A stretch of DNA of 64,000 nt from Pseudidiomarina terrestris (lineage in GTDB: Bacteria; Pseudomonadota; Gammaproteobacteria; Enterobacterales; Alteromonadaceae). The stretch spans positions 186,001-250,000 of the forward strand of contig NZ_JAGGJF010000003.1 in the NCBI RefSeq assembly GCF_030466405.1, read 5' to 3'. Positions 1 through 10,209 of the stretch are shown here, piece by piece (position 1 is the stretch's first letter; each line of letters starts with the position of its first letter). Below the pieces are notes generated by a model. It worked only from the letters and a program-made list of their open reading frames with translations, had not been told where the DNA came from and did not search any database. Position numbers and translations under genes: made by a program.

Positions 1-2531
1 GGGTAGCAGTTGGTGATGGTGGAAATATCGTCACGCATCCACTGGCTTTGCAGGATCTCAATGTAGCGCGGGGTCAGCCCCATGCACTCCCAGAGGAACA
101 CATCGACATTGAGCTTGGAGGCAAACTTAGTTAAGAAGACTTGCTCCCAAATTGTTGCTTTGTCGTAGGGGCGGAACAGGAAGAGCTCCTTCATGGGCCG
201 GCTGGCATTGCCGTACAGGAACATGGCTTCACAGCCGGTGGTCTTGGACAGCACACTTAAGCCGAGCTCGTTGAACACCGCTGCTTTGAGACGTTCAGTA
301 CCCGATTTACCCCGGGTACCCCAGCCACCAATGACCAGTGGCAAGCGCTTACGATGGCGGCGCAGTTCCACCAACTGGCGGACATGGTTGGCAAAAAAGC
401 CAACAAAGACCACCGAGGTGAAGGCCAGCAGTTGGGTGATGGTGTTCTGGTAGACCGAGTAGAAGTAGTTATAGACATCACTCATCGATGGCAAAGTGAA
501 AGGCAGCGCCACCGCCGGGAAGAAACGTTTCACCCGCGGCTCGACCGGGTAGTTGTCGCCCTTGTTATCGGCATAACCGCGAATCGATAGCTTAAAGCCT
601 AACTGAGACACCTTTTTCAAATAGGCATTTGGGGCAAAACTATCGCCCTCTTGCCAGTTGCGCAGGCGAGAGAACCTGGCAAACTGCAGCTGAATTTTCC
701 AGCGTGCCCGCAGCCGTGCCAGCAGTGATTTAGGCGGTAACACTTCGGTGACGCCTTCACTGCTGTAAATACGCATCGGCGCAGTGGGCCAGCCCTGATC
801 CAGACAGGAGATCAGCTGATCGACCAGCGGCAGATAGCTGCGTTCGCCTGCTTCTTCACTGATGTACACCGGCTCGCCCGGGACTTTGGTGATGCTCTGT
901 TCGGCCACGATACGGCTGTTAAACTGCTCCAGTCCGTAATACACCCGACCTTTGGTGTGGCTGTGGTTCTGCCGTTTATCCGTGGCCGGTTTGCGCCATT
1001 CATGAATCATGCGCCACAGGCGCGGGCGGAAGCGGAAGCCGGACCAGATCTTGAGCTTTTTGCCTTGCGCACGCACATTAAAGCCAAAGCGTTTCGAGGC
1101 CATATAAGCCATTTGCCGGTACCAGGCTTCAGTGCGTTGGCGCGCATCGGCTTTTAGCGTCAGGCTGGCTTCCAGTGGCAGGCGCTCGAGGTTCTCGCGC
1201 TGTCTAGTATCAAATGCGGAGGCGCTGGTGTAAAAGAAGATGGCTTCCCGGCATTCTGCAGCCCAACGCCGCAAACGGGTGTCGTCATGATGATGGTTAA
1301 GCCAGGTCAGCTGGCTATCGATCTGGGCCAGGTGCTCTTCACTTACGTCCAGGCGCGGCAGGTAACGATGCAACAGCTGCGGTAACACATGGAAGACGGT
1401 GCGCAGTAAAAACACGTCATCGTCGTTGTTGAGGATGCTCAGCAGGCTCTCGACAATGCGGTCCAGTTGCTGTTGCGTCCAGTCTTTGCGCAATAGGGTC
1501 AGTAAAAACTGTGCTTTGACCTTATTCGATGACTCCGACTGCAATAGCCGCAGTCCCAGTCGCAGCGCAACCTGGGGCTCGACGTACTGGGTCGACTCGG
1601 CAAAACGCTGGCGCACATATTCAGAAGGTTCACTGCGAACGGCCCGCAAGGCATGGCGCAGCGCTTTTACTTTTAAGGGCACAAAGCGCAGCAGAGATTC
1701 CACCATCCGTGCTTTCAGGAAAATGTCAGCATCAGGCTCTTTGGCGTAAACATGCTGGAAAATGGTCAGGTACTGCGATGGCTGGGTGACCGCGATGAGG
1801 GTCATCATTTCTGCCCGCATCCAGATATGTTTTTCTTTATCCAGACAGGTGCGGTAGACGTACTGGATAGTATTACTGGGTACTAAGTCCCGAATAGCCG
1901 GGCGCATCTCCTGCAAGACCACGCGCAGGCCCCGACAGGCGGCGATGCGAATAGTTGCCTGCGCCTGATAACTGAGGCTCTGGGTCAGGGCTTCCGGCAG
2001 CGCCATGAGTTGCCACAGTCGCTTAAGCTCTTCATCGTCATCAAGCTGAACCAGCGTCAGCCGGACAATTTCACACAGGCGGCCAAGCACAAACACAATG
2101 AACTTTTCATGCTCCGAGGTGCGCTTCTCAAAGTATTCACTGATGGCGGCATCATCGAACCAGTCGAGCTTCTTCTTAGCAATTTTGCGAACAATGCGGG
2201 TAGGGTAGCCCAGGTATTTGGCCACAGATACCAGGTGCTCAGTGCGCTCAGGCTCAGACGCGGACTGATGGTAGTTGTAGTTAAATTCTGCCTGGCGCGT
2301 ACGCAGTTGCTCGATAGTTTTAAAGCGTGTTGCCAGCTCATTCTGCAAAAACAGCACCAGCTGCAGTGCGTCCTGACTGGCTTCATCTTTGCCTTCAAGA
2401 TTTTTCGAAACCGCTGACCATTTCTTAAAGCGCTGCTGGCACTCACGCAGTGACTGCGCATAGATGTTTTGCCAAATCGAATCCAGCCCGGACCTTAACA
2501 GAGAGTCTGAGGATGACAGCTTAGTTTTCAT
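1..2531 (-). CDS. PgsB/CapB-type poly-gamma-glutamate synthetase, Mur-ligase-like, with long N-terminal extension (partial, 3' end off window)
   Basis: Starts with ATG at 2531 and runs off the left edge with no stop (about 843 residues visible). GGAGG lies 6 nt upstream and the gene overlaps its upstream neighbour by 11 nt. Residues 1 to ~690 are mostly helical and charged and resemble no family I can name. A hydrophobic segment follows at ~695-715, then a basic linker, then a P-loop GGWGTRGKS (residues 735-743), a KTTG motif and an ECMGLTPRY segment. The order of membrane segment, basic linker, P-loop, KTTG and ECMxxxPxY matches Bacillus PgsB, which is an ATP-dependent amide ligase that polymerises glutamate on the inner face of the membrane. 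PgsB is normally ~390 residues, so this form is much larger. The ligase core is confident. The substrate (glutamate or another amino acid) is inferred. Confidence 0.88.
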   Translation of the reverse strand, partial: MKTKLSSSDSLLRSGLDSIWQNIYAQSLRECQQRFKKWSAVSKNLEGKDEASQDALQLVLFLQNELATRFKTIEQLRTRQAEFNYNYHQSASEPERTEHLVSVAKYLGYPTRIVRKIAKKKLDWFDDAAISEYFEKRTSEHEKFIVFVLGRLCEIVRLTLVQLDDDEELKRLWQLMALPEALTQSLSYQAQATIRIAACRGLRVVLQEMRPAIRDLVPSNTIQYVYRTCLDKEKHIWMRAEMMTLIAVTQPSQYLTIFQHVYAKEPDADIFLKARMVESLLRFVPLKVKALRHALRAVRSEPSEYVRQRFAESTQYVEPQVALRLGLRLLQSESSNKVKAQFLLTLLRKDWTQQQLDRIVESLLSILNNDDDVFLLRTVFHVLPQLLHRYLPRLDVSEEHLAQIDSQLTWLNHHHDDTRLRRWAAECREAIFFYTSASAFDTRQRENLERLPLEASLTLKADARQRTEAWYRQMAYMASKRFGFNVRAQGKKLKIWSGFRFRPRLWRMIHEWRKPATDKRQNHSHTKGRVYYGLEQFNSRIVAEQSITKVPGEPVYISEEAGERSYLPLVDQLISCLDQGWPTAPMRIYSSEGVTEVLPPKSLLARLRARWKIQLQFARFSRLRNWQEGDSFAPNAYLKKVSQLGFKLSIRGYADNKGDNYPVEPRVKRFFPAVALPFTLPSMSDVYNYFYSVYQNTITQLLAFTSVVFVGFFANHVRQLVELRRHRKRLPLVIGGWGTRGKSGTERLKAAVFNELGLSVLSKTTGCEAMFLYGNASRPMKELFLFRPYDKATIWEQVFLTKFASKLNVDVFLWECMGLTPRYIEILQSQWMRDDISTITNCY

Positions 2532-5500
2532 CTACAGCCTCCAGTGGATCGTTGATGGTAATGTCATTGGTCTCGATATGTTCCAGCGCGTGACGCTGGC
2601 GTAATGGCGAAAACAGTAATGTCGGCGGCGCGAAATCATCGTAGCCCTGACCGGCGGTGTGGTTCCAGCTGATGCCGAGAAACGCACCTGTGGTATTACG
2701 GTTGATGTCATGGCGAATATCAAAGCTCAGTTGCCACAGGTTACCTTGCGCCTGCCACCAGTCATAATCGACAGACAATGCCAATTGTGTTGAGGACAAG
2801 CGACGTCTGCGGTTGTCGTCGCGCAGGTACTGGGTGTAGCTGGCGTCCAGACCCAGCCGCCAGGGTTTAAAATACTGCCGCCAGCCACTGGTCACCGACC
2901 AGTGATCGAGCAGCTGCCCCTGACCCAGTTCATTGAGGGTGAACTGACCTTCCAGGTGCACGCGTGTGTCCAGCCAGGGTTGATAAGTGAGCTGGTCGCG
3001 TACAGTCAGACCGTAGCGGTGGTCCAGCTTATACTGGGTGACGATATCATCGTCGATGGGCACAGCAGGGGTCAGCTCTTCGCTGAGCTCACGGCCAAAT
3101 ACCAGCAGTTCCAGCTCGTTACGGGTGCGGTTATTCCAGTAGTACTTCCAACGCCCTGACAGCGACGCATAAGCCGACCAGGCACCCTCGGCTTCGTCGT
3201 CGGTAGCAGCGGCCTGATAATAGAGATTTAGCCGCGCCTGAGCATCGAAGTACTTGTTGGGTAGCCAGTACAGGTCATTATCGCTGACCAGCGTGTGCAG
3301 GTCGGTGTCATTGTGTGCGCGCCACTGTAGCGAGCTGTTCCAGTAGGCGTCCCAGTCGTTAAGCTGACGCTGGTAATTCCAGCGGCTATCAATAAACTCT
3401 TCACGGCCCGTGCGCAGGTCTTCATCAAAGTTGTTACGAGCGCGGTAGCCAAGCGCAAAGCCCCAAGTGCCGTCGTCCTGTTCACCCAACTGGTACAGCG
3501 TATCAGCGAACACCGCCCGCTGTGGGTCCACCGGCCAGATGGTAGGTGGCTGCTGAGCAACACTAGGCTCTGGCTGCGCGGCCGACAGCTGCGGCAGTTG
3601 TGGCTCATCCGCCAGTGGCTGTTGTTGCCAGATAAAGAAACGGTAGTAGCTGTGCGGGGTGTCTTCGTCCGTGTGCGCCACCTGGTAATGCGTATCTTCT
3701 GCAAACCATTGGTAGCTGTGGCTGGCCAGCGCATCCCGGTGTGTGTAGTGGTCGATGCGCAGCAGGTTATTGGCCGGAATGAAAAGTTCAATCTCGCGGT
3801 CTTGGCTGGCCCGGTAGGTTTTCACCTGATTGCCGGGTAGCAAAGACTCGCCATCGCTATCCAGCAGACGGTACAACACCAGCGCTGATGAGGGCTCGGT
3901 AAATTCAAGTGAAAGCGTATGTTCACCGCTGCTCAGGTTCAGCGTAATGGACAGCAGCTCGCTGCTAAGCGCTCTTACCATGGTGCCATCAGAAGTGGTG
4001 ATACTCAGCGTGGCAGGTGCTGCTGGACCGCTGAGCTCGGTGGCTTTACGCACCTCCAGCGTCACTGCCTTGGGTGCGCGTAAATCCAAAGCCAGCTGCG
4101 CTTGCTCGTCATCGGCCAGGCGGCGTTCGCCGGGGCGGACGTCGCTGGTCATTAGCGCGCGGCGGACCTGCCACCAGGGCGCGCTGGGTTGCCAGCGCTC
4201 TGTTTCTAAATAGGCGATGCCATCGCTGCTGCTTACGGTATCCAGCCGTTGCCAGGCATAGCCTTGGGTTAAACGATCCAGCAACAGCTGCTGGGTGTCG
4301 GTCAGCGCCGTACCCAAAGTGTTGGCTTTCACTTGTTTGCGCTCGGCATCGGCTAACTCAGAGTGTTGCGTTGCCAGCGCTAATTCCGACAATCGTTGTG
4401 TCAGAGGCGGTGTCACAGCGGGTAACGAGGCGTTAGCGGCCGCGGCGGCTGACGGAGTCAGGAGCTGCGGCTCTGCTGCTTCAATGACCACCCCGGCGGC
4501 AAATCCTTGCGCCTCGATACTGATGTCGTTGACCTGATCCGCGTTGAGCGTAAAGGTGTAACTTTGTGGCAGGCCAACCCACAGTTGCTCGCTTTGCGAC
4601 CAGCTCAGGCTCTCGCTGGCGCGGTCCATGCGTACAGCCAGCGGGTAGCTGTTATCGTTAATGGTCAGCGTCACTTGGTGCAGCTCACCGGAAGCCGTAG
4701 CTTCGGTGAGTTCCGGGTACAGCGTGACTTTCAGACGCGGCGAACCCGCCAAGCGCAGGCGTAATGGGGTAGCGTTGTCGAGATAAAACGTTGTTAAATA
4801 CAAATCCAGATCGTCGTTGTAGATCAGCGCTTCGCGGGTTTTTCCGGCGAATTCAGGGCGCTGACGAATCCAGTGGTAATCTGTTACGTCAGCGGGCCAG
4901 CTTTGCTGTTGTGCGGCTGTAAGTTTGCCAAACCAGTACTCGGCCAGATCGGATTGCTGTGAGACAACCGCTGCCCGTAAGGCGAGCTCGGTCGGTAGTT
5001 CGGTACTTTGGCTTTTATCGAGCAATAAGAACAGCTGTGCCGCCTCACGCTGGCGGTTCTGCTGGGTCCAACTATAAGCAATCGCGGCAAGAGCTTCAGT
5101 GTCAGCGCGATGGAACAGGCGCCAGGCCCAGTAACCCTCGGTGTCAAACCAGCGCTCCTGCTCGGCAAAAAGTTGCAACAGCAGCGTTTCTGCTTGAGTT
5201 TGCAGCGCGGACTCTGAGCCTGCTGCAAGATCCACCAGCAGTTGCCGGGCGGTAAAGTTGTAGCCCAGCTTCGTCAACTGCTGGTAGACGTCAGCAACAT
5301 CCTTTAACTGCACGTCGAAGGTCGTGGCGAGTGCGTTGCGAACGCTGGCAAACTGGTTTGCAGTGATACTGCGCTGCTTATCCAGATACTGACTGGCATG
5401 GCGCTCGGTAAACTGCGCCGAGCGGCTCTGCAGTCTGGTGTGCCATTCCGTGGCAACTGCTTGCTTTAGGGCGCTGTTCGTCAATGCCGACGAGCCCCCT

Positions 5501-6936
5501 TCACGCAGTGCGCTAACAAGCTCGGCGCTGGCACTTGGCGAGAGATTGAGCCAGCCGGATTCACTGACACTTGCCGGTTGTTCATTGGCATAATCGAGAC
5601 GTAACCAAGCATCGTGGTCGCCGGTGCTGGTGACCGTCAACGATTGGTAGGGCTGGTTAAAATCCAGCAGCACTTCAGTGACCTTATGCGCCGGAGCGTC
5701 GGCTTTGGACATCAATGCCAGTTGCGAGCCATTGTCGAGCTGCCAGTGCTGCAGCGGCGTGAGCTCAGGGCGTAGTCTTACTTCCCGTTGTTCACCACTG
5801 TTACTGCGCACCATGAACGCGGTGGCATCTTCCTGCCATTTTACCGTCAGTTTTACCGGGGCGTTGCGGGTTTGCTCTGGTAAAGCAAAGCTGGCGCTGT
5901 GTCCGGCTGGCAGTTGGTAAAAATACTCTGGCTCGCGCGTCGGGTGTGCAGAGCTCGGCAGGACCAGCGCTTCTGGCTTGCGGACCGCCCCCGTTAACGG
6001 AATAAAGCTCTCCGTTGCTAATGCCTGCTGTGGCGGCAGACTACGAAAAAACGAGGTCGTCAGCCACGGCTGCTGCTGCAGCGCTAATTGCTTGTCTTGC
6101 GCCTGCTCAATGGCGTCTGGCGCATTGCGCGCAGCTAGAAATTGCGCGCTGGCATCGCTTTGCAGCCAGCGCAGATACGCGTCGCGGTCCAGATCAAGGC
6201 TGAGCTGTTGGCCAGCCTCAGTCACATAAAACGGCACCCGGATTGGCCGTGACAGCAGCTGCACATAGCCTCGGTCGTCTTCATAGCGGGTGCTGTCGTC
6301 CAGGTTGGCCGCCAGCTGCAGCTGACGCTCAGGGGTTTGCAGTGTCAGTGTCTCGTAGAGTTCATACGAGGCCCGCCAGGGGATGCGGATTTCCAGATGA
6401 TAAAGGCCAGGTTCACTGAACTCAGTGACGTAATCTTCCTCGCCGGGCACCAGCTGCATGTCGTGGGCTTCAAAGCCGGTCTGCATGGTCAGGGTGGTGA
6501 CACTGTGTTGGTCGCTGAGCTTGATGCGCGCATCGTCATGAAGCACAGCGGCCGATGTTCTCTTTGAGTGGTACAGGCGAGTCGTTCGCGCGTCGCTGTG
6601 TTGCAACAGGATACTGCGCTCTTCGGTAGTGTTCACCGCATAAAAGTAGTCGGTGTAATCTTTATCGTGGTGAGCATCGAGCGGGCTATGGCTGACAAAG
6701 ATGCCACCGCCCGTAGATGACCAGATCTCCGGCTTTGCTTGCTGATCTGCCGCATTGTCGGCGTAGACACGCAGGCGCCACCAGTCACTGGCGGGCGCCT
6801 TAAAGGTCGCCTCGGCGCGTGATGTGGAGGTCGTTTCTGCCTCGTACCACAGCACCCGGTCGACCGGGTGTGCGCTGGCTGGCACTAAGCCAGCCCATAA
6901 GATCAAAGCAAAAGCACAGATACCACTTCGGATCAT
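2521..6936 (-). CDS. Large exported protein with helical repeats and C-terminal outer-membrane beta-barrel, putative polymer exporter
   Basis: I start it at the ATG at 6936, in a TAATG overlap with the upstream stop and with GGAG 10 nt upstream; a longer start at 6960 is possible. The first ~22 residues form a signal peptide ending PASA. Beta-rich segments follow, then a helical TPR-like stretch around residues 540-720 (amphipathic, Ala/Leu/Gln rich), then more beta-rich sequence and a Pro-rich linker. The last ~330 residues (about nt 3550-2650) have alternating hydrophobic and aromatic strands (many W/Y/L with short charged turns), as expected of a 12-16 strand outer-membrane barrel, plus a ~45-residue tail. 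This helical-repeat plus barrel layout parallels exopolymer exporters such as BcsC, PgaA and PelB, but I see no direct sequence match. A role in moving the polymer made by the CapB/CapC neighbours is inferred. Confidence 0.72.
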   Translation of the reverse strand: MIRSGICAFALILWAGLVPASAHPVDRVLWYEAETTSTSRAEATFKAPASDWWRLRVYADNAADQQAKPEIWSSTGGGIFVSHSPLDAHHDKDYTDYFYAVNTTEERSILLQHSDARTTRLYHSKRTSAAVLHDDARIKLSDQHSVTTLTMQTGFEAHDMQLVPGEEDYVTEFSEPGLYHLEIRIPWRASYELYETLTLQTPERQLQLAANLDDSTRYEDDRGYVQLLSRPIRVPFYVTEAGQQLSLDLDRDAYLRWLQSDASAQFLAARNAPDAIEQAQDKQLALQQQPWLTTSFFRSLPPQQALATESFIPLTGAVRKPEALVLPSSAHPTREPEYFYQLPAGHSASFALPEQTRNAPVKLTVKWQEDATAFMVRSNSGEQREVRLRPELTPLQHWQLDNGSQLALMSKADAPAHKVTEVLLDFNQPYQSLTVTSTGDHDAWLRLDYANEQPASVSESGWLNLSPSASAELVSALREGGSSALTNSALKQAVATEWHTRLQSRSAQFTERHASQYLDKQRSITANQFASVRNALATTFDVQLKDVADVYQQLTKLGYNFTARQLLVDLAAGSESALQTQAETLLLQLFAEQERWFDTEGYWAWRLFHRADTEALAAIAYSWTQQNRQREAAQLFLLLDKSQSTELPTELALRAAVVSQQSDLAEYWFGKLTAAQQQSWPADVTDYHWIRQRPEFAGKTREALIYNDDLDLYLTTFYLDNATPLRLRLAGSPRLKVTLYPELTEATASGELHQVTLTINDNSYPLAVRMDRASESLSWSQSEQLWVGLPQSYTFTLNADQVNDISIEAQGFAAGVVIEAAEPQLLTPSAAAAANASLPAVTPPLTQRLSELALATQHSELADAERKQVKANTLGTALTDTQQLLLDRLTQGYAWQRLDTVSSSDGIAYLETERWQPSAPWWQVRRALMTSDVRPGERRLADDEQAQLALDLRAPKAVTLEVRKATELSGPAAPATLSITTSDGTMVRALSSELLSITLNLSSGEHTLSLEFTEPSSALVLYRLLDSDGESLLPGNQVKTYRASQDREIELFIPANNLLRIDHYTHRDALASHSYQWFAEDTHYQVAHTDEDTPHSYYRFFIWQQQPLADEPQLPQLSAAQPEPSVAQQPPTIWPVDPQRAVFADTLYQLGEQDDGTWGFALGYRARNNFDEDLRTGREEFIDSRWNYQRQLNDWDAYWNSSLQWRAHNDTDLHTLVSDNDLYWLPNKYFDAQARLNLYYQAAATDDEAEGAWSAYASLSGRWKYYWNNRTRNELELLVFGRELSEELTPAVPIDDDIVTQYKLDHRYGLTVRDQLTYQPWLDTRVHLEGQFTLNELGQGQLLDHWSVTSGWRQYFKPWRLGLDASYTQYLRDDNRRRRLSSTQLALSVDYDWWQAQGNLWQLSFDIRHDINRNTTGAFLGISWNHTAGQGYDDFAPPTLLFSPLRQRHALEHIETNDITINDPLEAVDEN

Positions 6937-7817
6937 TACTCGGACGCTCCTGTCATGCATTGCAGGGCCTGAATCGCGGTGGCGCGATCGGCAGCCAGAC
7001 TGTCACGCACGCCACGACTCATTTCCACGTGGATAAATTGCTCAGACTTGCCCCAGTCGGCGAGGGCCTGGGCAACATTGTTCTGGGTGCCGCCAAGTTC
7101 GCCGACCTGATCCGGGTACCGCAGCACATTCACGCCTAGCAATGCAGTCAAACAGGCCTGAATACTATGCAGGCGGGTTTCCTGTGGAAACAGCTCGTTG
7201 GTGCCATGACTGAGGATGATGTCAGCATTGCGACCGGCTTCGGTACTGCGTTTACTTTTGGCGTAGCCGTGCAACTGTACGATGACGCCCTCGGAGTTCT
7301 CAGCTATCCAGGCTTCCGATGCGGCCAGTAAAGCACTGCGCCGGGCATTGGAAATGTCGCTGTTGACCTTGGGTTTTTGATCCTGACCGGCACGGCGGTG
7401 AATCGAGTTCGTCATGTACACCTGCGCCAGGTTCACCTGCCAGCCGACATCAGCGATGGCACCCGTATGCAAGTCAAAGTAACGGTGCGGTGCTTGCAGA
7501 AAGACCGGGTTGCTGTTGCTGTGCCGGTAACCGACAGCGCCCCAGCCGAGATTGGCATTACTGGCGGCTAAAATGACCTCCTGTTCCTGCCAGTTTGCCG
7601 TCTGGAGCTGGTAGAACTCGGTCAGTCCACCATTACTGCCATTGCGAAACAGTGACAAAAACGATGCCTCAAGCGTTGATTGGTTGGGCGTCGAAACCCG
7701 CTCATAATAGTCGCTGCGCGGCACATTGTCGTACCAGGGCAGATCCACGGTTTCGGCGTGACTCGGTAAAGTTTGCATGGCGAAGCCTATGACACATAAG
7801 AGTTTAAAATAACGCAT
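6936..7817 (-). CDS. Secreted putative polyamide hydrolase, homologous to the soluble domain of the CapC-like protein
   Basis: ATG at 7817 with GGAGG 6 nt upstream; overlaps the previous gene by 14 nt. The signal peptide ends near SHA (residue ~21). The core carries GWG (91-93), APHRYFDLHTG (109-119), HRR (140-142), NSD (152-154) and QLHGY (181-185), a set of His/Asp residues that looks like a metal-dependent hydrolase site. The same framework (GWG or HWG, then AP, then a small-residue turn, then an RGY/REY end) recurs twice in the C-terminal tail of the CapC-like protein at 10206-13427, where the histidines are lost. Because it sits among polymer-synthesis genes, trimming or release of poly-gamma-glutamate in the periplasm is a reasonable guess. 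I could not place it in a named family with certainty. Confidence 0.7.
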   Translation of the reverse strand: MRYFKLLCVIGFAMQTLPSHAETVDLPWYDNVPRSDYYERVSTPNQSTLEASFLSLFRNGSNGGLTEFYQLQTANWQEQEVILAASNANLGWGAVGYRHSNSNPVFLQAPHRYFDLHTGAIADVGWQVNLAQVYMTNSIHRRAGQDQKPKVNSDISNARRSALLAASEAWIAENSEGVIVQLHGYAKSKRSTEAGRNADIILSHGTNELFPQETRLHSIQACLTALLGVNVLRYPDQVGELGGTQNNVAQALADWGKSEQFIHVEMSRGVRDSLAADRATAIQALQCMTGASE

Positions 7818-10209
7818 TGCCGTCCTCCGTATAAATCTCTATTTGATAAAGTGGCACTGCAGCAGAGTAACCGGCCTGAACATATCCGGAATTCGGTGCT
7901 GAGGTGCTGACAGTGACACGGTAGCGTCCCTCTGCTAAATCGCGGCCCAGTAAAAACGGCAGCCGTATTGGTTGCCAAACAGGCGCTTGATTTTGATTGA
8001 GCAGTACCACCGAGGGTGACCCCTCGGCTGCGGCAAGCGGGAAGCTGCGTTTGGCCACAGTATAATCCGCGTAGACACCCACCTGCTCTTGTTTTTCCAG
8101 GGTTAAGGTGAGTTGATGCGGCGCGGCAATTGCCGGGAAGTAATTGAAGGTTAACCACTCTTCTTCGGCCGTTTTGTCGACCACGAAAGTGAGGGCTTGC
8201 GTGAGTTTGTAGCCGTTGCGCACACGGTAGTGCGGTTGGGCTGATACCGGCTGATAATTGCTGTACCACTGCACCGCAGTCGGCGCGGTTAGGGTTAAAG
8301 TGTAGTCGCTTTGCGCCAGAGCAGGCAAAAACAGTCTGCCAGAGCGGGCATTGAGCCAGTCCTTCGCAACGAGCTTGCCATTGAGCTTGATCTCCACTGG
8401 TACAGGAGCGTCCGTTGCTTTTTGATACACCAGTTGTGGGCGTACTTTCTGCGCATGGCCAGGAGCGCTCACCACATAGCGGGAACCGTCCCCCGCGACC
8501 GGCGCGTAAACCAAATGGGCTGAGTCCGCAGTCACCTCAAGCTGCTGGCCGGGCTCGCCCGCGGCTAAAAACAACTCAAAATACGGTGCCTCGTTGACAC
8601 TTGTCAGCGTGTACCACTGTTCGTCAACACCGGCTTCAGCGGTTGCCGCCGGCTCAGGCAGGGGCATTTGCCAGGATATCAGTTGCGTGACCACCGGTAG
8701 TTCGGTGTTGTTTAGCATGGGATACGCCAGGAACCATTTGGGTATGCTCTGCTGCTGCGGTTCATCTTCGTTGCCGGGTTCGACCCGGTACGCTAAATCG
8801 GCCGGGCGCGTGTAAAGGTTGACCAGCACTTGTCCGGCCATCGTTGCCGGGGCATGGCTCAGGCTTACCTGCAGTTCAGCCGAATGGGCGGGTGCGACGA
8901 TATACTGCGAGCTTTTCTCATGCACCGTTGAGACCAGACTTGAATCGACGCTGACCTGATAAGGGTTAGGTTCCAGTTGTGGTTGCAGTTGACCACTGAG
9001 TAGCTCCTCGCCAGCTGCATCGACGATGCGCCACTGCAGGCTCAGGTCTTGCGCTGGGACCGCACCCCTGCGGGTCAGACGCCGGGCATCCAGTCGTAGC
9101 GGTTGTGCTTGCCGCGCGTCAGCAACCAGCGCGAAGATCAGCGAGCTGCCGGGTTGCACGACGCTGGCGCGCAAATAATTGTAATCAGCGCTGACCATCT
9201 CGCCATTGGCGTCATAGAACACCAGTTCGCAGCGCGCCCTGGCGCTGAGCTGATACAAGTCTGGTTGCGCTGGCAGCTGCGCCCGCGGGGATTCGGCATC
9301 AAGACGGACAGGTGTAACCACCGACTCGCCCGCCTCGGTAACAGAGCTTAGCTGGAGCTCTGTAGAAGCCGCTCCGCTAAGACTTTCACAGGCGAACTCT
9401 TGCAGATTAGTTTGCACGCGGGTGTCGATGGTAAACCAGCGCTCTGGACCGATCACAGCGAGCTCATCGGTGATCTGATCTTCATCATTCTCAAAGACTT
9501 CAGCCTGTTCGTTCACAAACAGAATGCGAGAGTTGATACGCTCGCTGGAGGCGTCGGCCGGGCCAATGGGCTGCCAGCGCTGCATCAACCGCGCGGCGCG
9601 CTCACGTTCGGGAACCAGCTCGACCGGATAGATGTGGTCTTCAAAAAAGCGTGCCTTTTGTTCTTCATTTAAGCGCTGCCACATGCGGCTGACAGAAGCT
9701 TCATCGTATTGCACCAAAACTGCCACCCGAATTGCTATAGGCCTTGAGGATTCGGTCAGTGTCAGCGCAAACTCGTTCAGGCTCTGGCGCTGTGCAAAGC
9801 TCACCACGTGCAACTGCGTTATGCCGGCCAGAGTGTCCTGTGGCGAGTCAAAAAAGCGTCCCGGGAGCTGCTCGCCAACCGGAGCTTCCTCGCCGTACAG
9901 CATGACGCTGTAGCTTTCTGAAAGCGACGCCTCCGGTCGCGCGGTAAACTGCAGCGTTGCTTGTTCGTCGTCGGCAACCACGCCGACCGGAGTATGTAAA
10001 ATGCGCAGTTGCGTGGCTTCATTGGGGACATCGAACTCGAAGGTTTCACCAGGCTGCAAAATGTACACCGTGGATTGTTCGTAATCGTCTTCCCAGGGCT
10101 GCACATCGATTTTTTGCAAACTTTGCAGACTGAGCTGCGCGGCGTACCAAAGTGCAGCTAGCAGAGCTAAGCCGAGTAGGAGCAGAAGCAGGCGTCCGAG
10201 CATTCTCAT
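7804..10209 (-). CDS. Membrane-anchored periplasmic beta-rich protein of polymer operon
   Basis: Start chosen at the ATG at 10209: it forms an ATGA overlap with the stop of the upstream CapC-like gene and has GGAGG 7 nt upstream. An in-frame codon at 10233 has no such support. A basic start and one hydrophobic helix (residues ~4-26) with no clear cleavage site suggest an anchored protein. The remaining ~775 residues are beta-rich with few cysteines, alternating Thr/Val/Leu strands and several immunoglobulin- or jelly-roll-like segments. I recognise no family. Between the membrane synthase and the exported barrel protein, a periplasmic scaffold or adaptor role is plausible, but only by position. 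Confidence 0.75.
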   Translation of the reverse strand: MRMLGRLLLLLLGLALLAALWYAAQLSLQSLQKIDVQPWEDDYEQSTVYILQPGETFEFDVPNEATQLRILHTPVGVVADDEQATLQFTARPEASLSESYSVMLYGEEAPVGEQLPGRFFDSPQDTLAGITQLHVVSFAQRQSLNEFALTLTESSRPIAIRVAVLVQYDEASVSRMWQRLNEEQKARFFEDHIYPVELVPERERAARLMQRWQPIGPADASSERINSRILFVNEQAEVFENDEDQITDELAVIGPERWFTIDTRVQTNLQEFACESLSGAASTELQLSSVTEAGESVVTPVRLDAESPRAQLPAQPDLYQLSARARCELVFYDANGEMVSADYNYLRASVVQPGSSLIFALVADARQAQPLRLDARRLTRRGAVPAQDLSLQWRIVDAAGEELLSGQLQPQLEPNPYQVSVDSSLVSTVHEKSSQYIVAPAHSAELQVSLSHAPATMAGQVLVNLYTRPADLAYRVEPGNEDEPQQQSIPKWFLAYPMLNNTELPVVTQLISWQMPLPEPAATAEAGVDEQWYTLTSVNEAPYFELFLAAGEPGQQLEVTADSAHLVYAPVAGDGSRYVVSAPGHAQKVRPQLVYQKATDAPVPVEIKLNGKLVAKDWLNARSGRLFLPALAQSDYTLTLTAPTAVQWYSNYQPVSAQPHYRVRNGYKLTQALTFVVDKTAEEEWLTFNYFPAIAAPHQLTLTLEKQEQVGVYADYTVAKRSFPLAAAEGSPSVVLLNQNQAPVWQPIRLPFLLGRDLAEGRYRVTVSTSAPNSGYVQAGYSAAVPLYQIEIYTEDGNALF

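Noticed and set aside
3228-3791. A minus-strand frame of 187 codons inside the barrel gene.
   Set aside because: It is an out-of-frame shadow with Arg/Thr/Ser-rich low-complexity sequence.
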